Positions 1 through 7,700 of a stretch of 8,805 bases of DNA are shown here, one piece after another (position 1 is the first letter of the stretch; each line of letters begins with the position of its first letter). This DNA is from Chloroflexi bacterium RBG_19FT_COMBO_48_23 (GTDB lineage: Bacteria > Chloroflexota > Dehalococcoidia > GIF9 > UBA5620). Where the stretch lies: NCBI GenBank assembly GCA_001795315.1, contig MGOH01000039.1, positions 1-8,805 on the forward strand, in the 5' to 3' direction. Position numbers and translations under genes: made by a program. The notes below the pieces were generated by a model. That model worked only from the letters and a program-made list of their open reading frames with translations. It did no database searches and was not told the DNA's origin.

Positions 1-2
1 AA

Positions 3-13
3 ATCCGACAGTC
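3..13 (+). repeat. Left copy of 11-bp inverted repeat of the insertion sequence
   Basis: ATCCGACAGTC here is the exact reverse complement of GACTGTCGGAT at 895-905. The pair brackets the transposase gene, as expected for the inner part of terminal inverted repeats or transposase-binding sites. The outer part of the left end is not in the window. Confidence 0.6.
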
Positions 14-30
14 CATGTACAATCATGGAC
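11..30 (+). promoter_or_regulatory. Small hairpin over the transposase start codon
   Basis: GTCCATG (11-17) and CATGGAC (24-30) form a perfect 7-bp stem with a 6-base loop. The first possible ATG (25-27) lies in the 3' arm. If this stretch is transcribed, folding would hide that start codon. Structures that block translation of transposase mRNA made from outside promoters are known in some insertion sequences; this role here is inferred. Confidence 0.35.
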
Positions 31-921
31 ATGCAAAACTGTACTTTAATAACTCTGTGTTGGGAGCTTTATGAGCAGGGAATGCCGAAGTCACATATAG
101 CAGCGAGACTAGGTAAGCACCGGGAAACAATCCACATCTGGATAAAGAACATTGAGAAATATGGGCTTTTAGCTTTCCTGGACAGGCATGAACGAGCCAA
201 GAAGGGTGAGAGGAAAAGAAGGCAGGTCGATCCGATAGTGAAGAGGTTAGTATGGAAGATCAGGGAGCGTGAATTTCATTGTTGTGGCCAGAAAATCCAG
301 TATTTCCTAAAAGGTGAACATGGTATCCACCTATCGGTTCCCAAGATATATGAAATCCTTCGGGAGAAATATGTTATCCGCTCTAAGTGGAAGAAAAATA
401 AGGAGAGAGGCCCGATACCACAAGCATCAATGCCACGAGAGGTTGTACAGATGGATTCCATGGATCTAGGTGATATCTACGTCTTCACAGCTATCGATAT
501 CTTCACCAAGGAAGCTGATATCTTGTTGGCTCCTAAGCTGACAGCGAAGTATGGTACCAGGTTTCTCTTCCAGAGTATGAGGAGAAGGTTTGGAGGACAT
601 GTACATCTGATCCAAACTGATGGTGGACCAGAATTTAAAGCAGACTTTCTATTAAATGTGCAGCTGTTCTGCGATCGCCACAGGATTGCCAGACCATATC
701 GTAAGAACGAGCAATCATACATTGAAAGCTTTAACCGGACAGTGAGAAAGGAATGCTTGGGCTGGCAGAAATACCGAATATGTGACCTAAAAGAATGTAC
801 AACTATGGTAGAATCTTTCCTGGATAGATATCACTATCACCGACCACATATGAGCTTGGGGATGAGACCACCATTAACCGGCTTAAAGGAGGTAGACTGT
901 CGGATATTTACGGAGAATTAA
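25..921 (+). CDS. IS481-like DDE transposase (integrase core domain)
   Basis: Catalyses cutting and joining of the insertion sequence ends, using a two-metal DDE site in an RNase H-like fold. The N-terminal part (about residues 9-60) is a helix-turn-helix region with the form 'GMPKSHIAARLGKHRETIHIW', followed by 'KYGLLAFLDR', as in IS481-type transposases; it should bind the element ends. The integrase core runs from about residue 135 to 285. The likely catalytic triad is D144 (in VVQMDSMD), D199 (in IQTDGGPEF) and E234 (in YIESFNR). D199 and E234 are 35 positions apart, the usual spacing. The C-terminal 'YHYHRPHMSLGMRPP' is also typical. The gene looks intact. The start is uncertain: there is no clear ribosome binding site, ATG codons occur at 25 and 31, and the frame stays open to base 1, so translation could begin upstream. 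Its last codons overlap the right inverted repeat. Confidence 0.88.
   Translation: MDMQNCTLITLCWELYEQGMPKSHIAARLGKHRETIHIWIKNIEKYGLLAFLDRHERAKKGERKRRQVDPIVKRLVWKIREREFHCCGQKIQYFLKGEHGIHLSVPKIYEILREKYVIRSKWKKNKERGPIPQASMPREVVQMDSMDLGDIYVFTAIDIFTKEADILLAPKLTAKYGTRFLFQSMRRRFGGHVHLIQTDGGPEFKADFLLNVQLFCDRHRIARPYRKNEQSYIESFNRTVRKECLGWQKYRICDLKECTTMVESFLDRYHYHRPHMSLGMRPPLTGLKEVDCRIFTEN
895..905 (-). repeat. Right copy of 11-bp inverted repeat of the insertion sequence
   Basis: GACTGTCGGAT is the exact reverse complement of bases 3-13. It lies inside the last codons of the transposase (Asp-Cys-Arg-Ile), so the gene's C-terminus and the element's right end share sequence. About 30-36 bases of probable element end follow it. 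Confidence 0.6.
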
Positions 922-928
922 GCGGCTC

Positions 929-957
929 TTGACAATGGACAAATTTAGTGTTATACT
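929..957 (+). promoter_or_regulatory. Strong sigma-70 type promoter spanning the IS end, reading into rpoB
   Basis: A perfect -35 box TTGACA (929-934) is followed by a 17-base spacer and a -10 box TATACT (952-957, five of six to consensus). A TG pair at 949-950 adds the extended -10 form TGnTATACT. Transcription would begin near 964, giving a leader of about 128 bases before rpoB. The -35 box belongs to the terminal sequence of the insertion sequence under either proposed right end (934 or 941), whereas the -10 box lies outside it. This is the best promoter match I see upstream of rpoB. Activity is inferred from sequence alone. Confidence 0.7.
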
Positions 958-1091
958 TCTTGTTTACTGCATTGAAATGCCTTGTTGGTTTCTTATTAAT
1001 TTTTCCCCCCAGTACAATACCTAATTACAATTTGACTCTTGGTTAACGTACCGCTTTTGAGATATGTGTCTTAATTTCTGATGGGAGAGTT
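958..1091 (+). other. rpoB leader / spacer without a gene
   Basis: AT-rich sequence between the proposed promoter and rpoB. It holds a run of six C (1005-1010), an isolated -10-like TACAAT (1013-1018) with no well-placed -35 box, and a -35-like TTGACT (1032-1037) with only a poor -10 match at normal spacing. One of these may be a remnant of the native promoter. I see no intrinsic terminator, so transcripts from the insertion sequence could also read into rpoB. No ribosomal protein gene (such as rplL, a common rpoB neighbour) is present. Confidence 0.5.
1083..1087 (+). promoter_or_regulatory. Ribosome binding site of rpoB
   Basis: GGGAG lies 4 bases before the ATG at 1092. The same frame carries a TAA at 1044 with no other usable start between, which supports 1092 as the start. 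Confidence 0.6.
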
Positions 1092-4000
1092 ATGTCTATT
1101 TCATTAGTGCCTGAAAAACGAAACATTGCCTTAACGCAGAGAAAATCATTCGCCAAATTACCTGAAGTGTTGGAAATCCCTAATCTTATCAAGGTTCAGC
1201 TTGATTCCTTTCGCTGGTTTCAAGAAGAGGGGTTAAAGGAGCTTCTCCAAGAAGTGTCGCCTATTTATGATTTTACTGGTACACGGCTAGAGTTACACTT
1301 CACTGGTTACGAGTTTCGTCAACCTCCATTCTCAGTAGACCAATGTCGTCAGCGTGATATGGCATATACAGCTCCGCTTTATGTTAGGGCCAAATTATTA
1401 GTTAAAGAGACCGGAGAGATTAAAGAGCAGGAAATATTCTTTGGTGACTTTCCTCTTATGACCGATAAAGGCACCTTTATAATCAGTGGTGCGGAAAGAG
1501 TAGTAGTTAATCAACTGCTTCGTTCGCCGGGTATTTATTTTAGATTGCAAGAAGACCCGGCTAGCGGGCGCGAGCTATGCTCTGCCAAGTTGATTCCAGA
1601 GCATGGCGCATGGCTGGAGTTTGAAACTTCTAACAGGGATATAATTTTTGTAAAAGTGGATGGTAAGAGGAAGATTCCCGTGGTAATTTTGCTACGTGCT
1701 ATAGGCTACGACGATGATAGCGAACTGCTGCGGCTTTTCCAGGATGTGGAAACATCTTCAGAGCATAGTTTTATACAGTCTACAATAGAGAGAGAGCCTT
1801 CTATCAAGACTAGGGAAGAAGCCCTGGTAGATATTTATAAACGATTACGTCCTGGTGAACCACCTACTGTTGAGAATGCTCAGAGTTTACTAAACAATCT
1901 TTTCTTCAATCCTAGACGTTATGACCTGGGAAGAGTTGGGCGATATAAACTTAACAATAGATTGGAAGTTAATGTTGATGAGCATCGCCGTTGTTTAACC
2001 AAGGAAGATTTTATAGAAATAGTGCGGCGCATCATCAGAGTTAACAATGGAATTGAAGAACCGGACGATATCGATCACCTGCGTAATCGACGTGTGCGGA
2101 CGGCAGGGCACCTTATACAAAATCAATTTCGCATTGGCTTGCTACGTTTGGAACGGACGATTAAGGAACGCATGAGTATAGTTGGCCCGGAAGCTGCTAT
2201 CCCCTCCACTTTGATTAACAACCGTCCCATAGTTGCTGCTATGAGGGAGTTTTTTGGTGGTTCTCAGCTCTCACAATTCATGGATCAAACCAACCCCTTG
2301 GCTGAACTGACTCATAAACGTCGTCTTTCCGCAATGGGGCCGGGTGGGCTTTCCCGCGAGCGCGCTGGATTTGATGTTCGAGATGTACATCACTCTCATT
2401 ATGGAAAAATCTGTCCTATTGAGACGCCGGAAGGGCCAAATATCGGTCTCATTGGCTCCTTGGCTACTTATGCCTCAGTTAATGACTATGGTTTTATACA
2501 GACACCCTATCGCAAAGTCATACACGAGGTGCCTAATAAGGTGGAAAACCTGATAGACAGAACGTTTCTGGAGGACATAACTGACTCCAGTGGGAAAGTC
2601 ATTGCTGCTAAAAGGAGCTTAGTTACTAAAGAGATTGCTAAAAAAATGGCCTCTTTATCTCATCGCAATATAAAGATTGTTCCTTTTGTCTCTGATCAGA
2701 TTGAATACTTAACCGCCGACGAGGAAGAGCGTTATACGATTGCTCAAGCTAATGCTCTTCTTAACCAAAAAAAGGAATTTGTTGAGGATAAAATCGGGGT
2801 CATAAGAGGTGGCAAATATCTTAAGGAATCCCCAGATAAAATAGATTTTATGGATGTATCACCGAAACAGGTTTTCAGTGTCACTACCTGTCTGATACCT
2901 TTCCTTGAACATGATGATGCTAACAGGGCTCTAATGGGGTCAAATATGCAGCGTCAAGCTGTGCCTTTGCTTCGTCCGGAAGCTCCTTTGATAGCTACAG
3001 GGATGGAGAAAGAGGTGGCCAAGTATAGTGGACAGGTTATTTTTGCCAGGAAGAATGGTGAGGTCGTCTCAGTTGACAATAGTCAAGTCACTATTGTCGG
3101 CGAAAATGAGAATGAACATGTCTACCCGCTGATAAAATTCGTTCGAACTAATCAAGGAACATGTGTAAATCAGCGCCCTGTAGTGTCTAGAGGTGATAAA
3201 GTCAAAAAAGGGCAGGTTATAGCTGATGGTTCAGCGACAGACCATGGTGAACTTGCCTTAGGACAAAATATTATCTGCGCCTTTATGAGTTGGCGAGGCT
3301 ATAATTTTGAAGACGCTATTATACTCAGTGATAGAATGGTCAAGGATGACAGGTTTACCTCTATCCATATTGAGAAGTATGAGATAGAAGCCCGCGAGAC
3401 AAAGCTGGGTACAGAGGAAATTACCAGAGATATACCCAATGTAGGTGAGGAGAGCCTGCGCGATCTGTCCGAGTCCGGCATCATCCGCATAGGCGCTGAA
3501 GTTGGTCCAGGCTCTATTCTGGTGGGTAAGATCAGTCCGAAAGGTGAGACTGAGTTAACTGCTGAGGAAAAGTTGCTGAGGGCTATCTTTGGTGAGAAGG
3601 CCCGTGAGGTTAAGGATAGTTCGCTGAGAGTGCCACATGGTGAATGTGGGAAGGTTATAGATGTTAAAGTTTTCTTCCGGCATGAGAATAGCGATTTGCC
3701 GGCAGGTGTTCATTCTCTAGTACGGGTTTGGGTTGCGCAGAAACGTAAAATCTCTGTCGGAGACAAGATGGCTGGCAGACATGGTAATAAAGGCGTTATA
3801 TCCTGCATCTTGCCCGAAGAAGATATGCCTTTTCTGCCTGATGGCAGGCCAGTGGATATTATTCTCAATCCTATTGGTGTCCCGTCACGCATGAATATAG
3901 GACAAATCCTGGAAACCCATCTAGGATGGGCTGCTGAAACACTCGGGCTTAAATTTTTGAATCCGATTTTTGATGGTGCTGATGATGTTGCTATTGAGGA

Positions 4001-4760
4001 TGGTTTAGCCAGAGCATGGATAGTCCAGCAGGCTGGTGCAATTAATCAAGCGGGTCGTAGTGACTTTAAGACTGTTGAACTTGGCCAGGCTAAAACTTGG
4101 CTTGCTGACAACGGTTATAATGCCGATAAAGTACTTGATGATCGATATCCAGGTGAAGCGAAGAGAGTTTGTCTGCGCTTGTGGCTTGAGACATTGGGTG
4201 TTAAGGTCTATGGACTTAGTGATGAGGAAGTAGCGGGAATTGTGGAGAAAGTTTATGCTGAGCGAAAGCAGTCACCACCTGTCTTCGGCAAAGTTACTCT
4301 TTTTGATGGACGAACCGGAGAACAGTTTGACCAACCGGTGACTGTAGGCAGCATTTACATGATGAAACTCATTCACCTTGTTGAGGATAAAGTACATGCT
4401 CGGTCTACTGGCCCTTATTCTCTAATTACGCAGCAACCCCTTGGTGGGAAGGCTCAATTTGGTGGGCAACGGTTTGGCGAGATGGAGGTGTGGGCATTGG
4501 AAGCCTATGGCGCAAGTCACATGCTTCAGGAACTGCTCACTATTAAGTCAGATGATGTAGCTGGTCGAGCCAAGGCTTATGAATCTTTGGTTAAAGGTGA
4601 AGATATATTTCAACCAGGTGTTCCTGAATCCTTTAAGGTTTTGTTTATGGAATTACGTAGCTTAGGTCTAGCCATTGAGCTACTTAATGAAGAAGAAGAG
4701 ATGGTAACCTTCCTCGAAGATAGGAAGAAAATTGGGAATAAGCTCAGAAATTTGGGCTAA
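1092..4760 (+). CDS. rpoB: DNA-directed RNA polymerase subunit beta
   Basis: The β subunit of RNA polymerase, which with β' forms the catalytic cleft that makes RNA on a DNA template. The protein is complete at 1222 residues, shorter than the E. coli subunit (1342), and lacks some lineage inserts found there. The rifampicin-binding region spans about 389-420 ([11 protein letters not shown]..., then THKRR). Residues matching E. coli Q513, D516, H526, R529 and S531 are Q395, D398, H408, R411 and S413. The position of L533 is M415. Next come [23 protein letters not shown] (E740, D741), and [13 protein letters not shown] with the active-site lysines K892 and K900. The C-terminal [18 protein letters not shown] (1124-1141) contacts β'. 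Start at 1092 is backed by a GGGAG site. It is the first gene of an rpoBC operon, with rpoC starting 9 bases after its TAA. Expression may now depend on the IS-derived promoter at 929-957. Confidence 0.98.
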   Translation: MSISLVPEKRNIALTQRKSFAKLPEVLEIPNLIKVQLDSFRWFQEEGLKELLQEVSPIYDFTGTRLELHFTGYEFRQPPFSVDQCRQRDMAYTAPLYVRAKLLVKETGEIKEQEIFFGDFPLMTDKGTFIISGAERVVVNQLLRSPGIYFRLQEDPASGRELCSAKLIPEHGAWLEFETSNRDIIFVKVDGKRKIPVVILLRAIGYDDDSELLRLFQDVETSSEHSFIQSTIEREPSIKTREEALVDIYKRLRPGEPPTVENAQSLLNNLFFNPRRYDLGRVGRYKLNNRLEVNVDEHRRCLTKEDFIEIVRRIIRVNNGIEEPDDIDHLRNRRVRTAGHLIQNQFRIGLLRLERTIKERMSIVGPEAAIPSTLINNRPIVAAMREFFGGSQLSQFMDQTNPLAELTHKRRLSAMGPGGLSRERAGFDVRDVHHSHYGKICPIETPEGPNIGLIGSLATYASVNDYGFIQTPYRKVIHEVPNKVENLIDRTFLEDITDSSGKVIAAKRSLVTKEIAKKMASLSHRNIKIVPFVSDQIEYLTADEEERYTIAQANALLNQKKEFVEDKIGVIRGGKYLKESPDKIDFMDVSPKQVFSVTTCLIPFLEHDDANRALMGSNMQRQAVPLLRPEAPLIATGMEKEVAKYSGQVIFARKNGEVVSVDNSQVTIVGENENEHVYPLIKFVRTNQGTCVNQRPVVSRGDKVKKGQVIADGSATDHGELALGQNIICAFMSWRGYNFEDAIILSDRMVKDDRFTSIHIEKYEIEARETKLGTEEITRDIPNVGEESLRDLSESGIIRIGAEVGPGSILVGKISPKGETELTAEEKLLRAIFGEKAREVKDSSLRVPHGECGKVIDVKVFFRHENSDLPAGVHSLVRVWVAQKRKISVGDKMAGRHGNKGVISCILPEEDMPFLPDGRPVDIILNPIGVPSRMNIGQILETHLGWAAETLGLKFLNPIFDGADDVAIEDGLARAWIVQQAGAINQAGRSDFKTVELGQAKTWLADNGYNADKVLDDRYPGEAKRVCLRLWLETLGVKVYGLSDEEVAGIVEKVYAERKQSPPVFGKVTLFDGRTGEQFDQPVTVGSIYMMKLIHLVEDKVHARSTGPYSLITQQPLGGKAQFGGQRFGEMEVWALEAYGASHMLQELLTIKSDDVAGRAKAYESLVKGEDIFQPGVPESFKVLFMELRSLGLAIELLNEEEEMVTFLEDRKKIGNKLRNLG
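3072..3101 (+). other. Hairpin-forming inverted repeat inside rpoB
   Basis: GACAATAGT (3075-3083) and ACTATTGTC (3090-3098) are a perfect 9-bp inverted repeat around a 6-base loop. Three further pairs at the base (two of them G-U) extend the possible RNA stem to 12. It encodes residues around [13 protein letters not shown]. It is not followed by a T run, so it does not look like a terminator. Any role is unknown. Confidence 0.45.
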
Positions 4761-4765
4761 AGGAG
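4759..4765 (+). promoter_or_regulatory. Ribosome binding site of rpoC, overlapping the rpoB stop
   Basis: AAAGGAG begins inside the TAA stop codon of rpoB and ends 4 bases before the rpoC ATG. The overlap suggests that ribosomes finishing rpoB re-start on rpoC, which would help keep β and β' equal in amount. Confidence 0.75.
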
Positions 4766-4769
4766 ACAG

Positions 4770-7700
4770 ATGACCGAGGTTAATTTCAATGCTATCCGTA
4801 TTTCGCTAGCTTCCCCAGAGCAAATTAAAAGCTGGTCATACGGTGAGATAACAGAGCCTGAAACAATTAATTATAGAACTCTAAAACCGGAGAAAGACGG
4901 ACTTTTCTGCGAAAGAATCTTCGGTCCAACTAAGAATTACGAATGTTATTGCGGTAAATATAAGAAAATACGCTATCGAGGTGTTACCTGTGATAGATGT
5001 GGAGTTACCGTGGAGCATTCCAGAGTCCGACGGACGCGTATGGGCCATATTGAATTGGCTGCCCCAGTGTCTCATATTTGGTTCGCTAAAGGAGTGCCCA
5101 GTCGACTGGCACTTCTTCTTGATATTTCCCCCCGAAATCTGGAGAGAGTCCTTTACTTTGTACAATATGTTGTTATCTCGGTTGACGCCTCAGCGCGTGA
5201 AGAGAGGGTTAAAAAACTCAAAGAAAGACTATCTCAACATATTGCCGAACAAGAGCAGCTATTGGAGAATCAGGTTGCGGAGATAGAATCGGAAGCTAAG
5301 TCAGCTCCAGACCAAAAAAATATTGAGAAGATAAATCAGCTACGGCGCGAGTTCGGTGATAAAAGGGTTGAACTTGAAAGCGATCTACACGACAAGATAT
5401 CAGAGTTGGAAAGTCTGCAAGCTTTGAGCCTTCTTACTGAAGGCCAATATCAAGAGCTTAAACAGGAACTCGGTGAATTTTTTGAAGTTGGTATGGGAGC
5501 AGAAGCCATACTGGACGCTCTTAAAGAAATCGACCTTGACAAATTACGTCATAAGCTAGTTGAAGAAGTCCGCTCAAGCTCGGGTCAGCGCCGCAAGAAG
5601 GCCAGCAAGCGACTGCGGGTAGTCGAAGCCTTCTGGCGTAGTGCCAATAAGCCTGAGTGGATGGTTTTGACTGTGTTGCCAGTATTACCCCCAGAGCTTC
5701 GACCTATCGTCCAGTTGGACGGAGGTCGATTTGCCACCAGCGACCTTAATGATCTTTATCGCCGTGTGATTAATCGCAATAATCGCCTCAGGCGACTTAT
5801 CGATTTAGGGGCTCCAGAGATTATCATTCGTAATGAGAAACGCATGCTTCAAGAGGCTGTTGATGCACTTATAGACGGCGGGCGAAAAGGGCGAATGCCG
5901 ATAGCCAGTGGAGCTCATAAGCTGAAATCGTTGTCTGACATGCTTCGAGGTAAGCAAGGTCGTTTCCGCCAAAACCTTCTGGGCAAACGAGTAGATTATA
6001 GTGGCCGTTCAGTCATTGTTGTTGGGCCTGAATTGGAGCTACATCAATGCGGTCTGCCCAAGCACATGGCCCTGGAATTGTTTAAGCCTTTTGTTATGCG
6101 TCGGTTAATTGAGCAAGGATATGCTCATAACATCAAGAGTGCTCGACGGCAGGTGGAGAAAGCTAGACCCGAGGTGTGGGACATTTTAGCGGAAGTGGTC
6201 AAGGAACGCCCAGTATTGCTTAACCGGGCTCCAACATTACATCGCTTAAGTGTTCAAGCTTTTGAGCCTGTACTTATTGATGGCAGTGCTATCCAGATTC
6301 ATCCTTTGGTATGTTCCGCTTTTAATGCAGACTTCGATGGTGACCAAATGGCTGTTCATGTACCTCTCTCTCAGGCAGCAGTGAGAGAAGCCAGGGAAAG
6401 AATGCTTAGCATACATAATATGTTATTGCCAAGTTGTGGCGAGCCGGTAATGACACCAACTTTGGATATGGTTCTGGGTTGTTATTATCTCACCAATACT
6501 AGACCAGGGGCGATGGGTGAAGGGATGGTGTTCGGTGATTTTGAAGAAGCTGGACTCGCTTATGAACTAGGGGTTGTTAACTTAGGTGCTGAAATAGAGG
6601 TAAGAGACAAAGACGGCGATGGGCAGAGATTGAAAACCAGTGTTGGCCGGATTTTGTTCAATGAAGTCTTACCTACCGAATTTCGATTTTATAATCAGGT
6701 AATGGATAAAGCAGCTTTGAAACGCTTGGTGTTGGACTGTTATCGTTCATTGGGTAGCGCTCCCACAGTTGCTATGCTTGACAATCTTAAAAGGATTGGC
6801 TTTGAGTATGCTACTAAATCGGGCACCACCATCGCTGCTAAAGATATTGAGGTGCCTCGGGATAAGGCAAAGCTCCTTGAAGAAGGTGATGAACAAATAG
6901 CCGTTATCGAGAGCCAGTTTAACCGAGGGCTGATAACGGAGGATGAGCGTTATAGCAGTGCAATTCAGGTCTGGACGGAGACTACGGATAAAATCACAGA
7001 AACTATCTCGCAATCTCTGGATCGCTATGGTAGCGTCTACATGATGGCGAACTCAGGAGCGAAGGGAAATATTTCGCAGATCAGGCAAATGGCTGGTATG
7101 CGGGGTTTGATGACCGACCCAGCAGGAAGGATAATCGAATTCCCTATCAAGGCAAGCTTTCGTGAAGGGCTCTCGGTGATGGAGTATTTTATATCCACTC
7201 ATGGGGCTCGCAAGGGTTTAGCTGACACTGCTTTGAGGACTTCAGATGCCGGTTATCTTACTCGCCGTCTTATTGATGTTGCCCAGGACTTGATCATATT
7301 CGAGGAAGATTGTGGTACCGAAGAGGGTAGCTGGTTATCCGACAAAGCAGAGAGAGGATTATTAGCGCCGCTTGGCGAGCGGTTGGTTGGGCGCATAGCT
7401 GCAGCTGATATTATTGACTCGAATACTGGAGAGATTATTGTCAGTAAAAATGAAGAGATAGACGAGGAAAAGGCAAAGCAAATTACAGATTCTGGAATTA
7501 CCCAAGTATATGTGAGGTCAACACTTAGCTGTCATTCTCGCCGTGGTATATGCAAAAGCTGTTATGGACGAGATCTTGCAAGAATAGGGCTAGTGGAAAA
7601 TGGCACGGCTGTAGGCATCATTGCTGCCCAGAGTATCGGTGAACCGGGCACTCAGCTTACGCTGCGCACCTTCCATACAGGAGGTGTAGTTGGCGCCGAT

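Larger units (their letters stand above)
1..941 (+). mobile_element. IS481-like insertion sequence, left end probably outside the window
   Basis: A single-gene DDE-transposase element. The transposase fills almost all of it, which fits IS481-type elements of about 1 kb. A perfect 11-bp inverted repeat (3-13 and 895-905) flanks the gene. On the right, about 30-36 further bases follow the repeat before a plausible tip. Read inward from the right, that tip begins TGTCAAGAG (ending at 934) or TGTCCATTG (ending at 941), and both start with the TGT common in IS481 ends. By symmetry the left tip should lie about 30 bases before base 1, so the element is probably cut by the window edge. No target-site duplication can be shown. 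Family assignment rests on the transposase layout; the exact ends are inferred. Confidence 0.75.

Noticed and set aside
969..980. GCATTGAAATGC palindrome as a terminator of the transposase transcript
   Set aside because: The stem is only 5 bp with a 2-base loop and no T run follows directly, so it does not meet the form of an intrinsic terminator.
1032..1060. TTGACT as the -35 box of a native rpoB promoter
   Set aside because: At 17 bases spacing the -10 position reads TTTTGA, a poor match. It is kept only as a possible remnant, not listed as a promoter.
1081..1107. Tiny 8-codon open frame (ATG at 1081) overlapping the rpoB start
   Set aside because: It lacks its own ribosome binding site and uses the bases that serve as the rpoB site. 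A leader peptide cannot be supported from one sequence.
4981..5286. Open frame of 101 codons on the plus strand near the start of rpoC
   Set aside because: It overlaps the zinc finger and clamp region of rpoC in another frame, and the rpoC reading is unmistakable.
6747..7013. Open frame of 88 codons on the minus strand inside rpoC
   Set aside because: It is fully antisense to highly conserved β' sequence, has no recognisable protein features, and other minus-strand frames in rpoB and rpoC (such as 3299-3490 and 4881-5165) look the same. These are shadows of the real genes.
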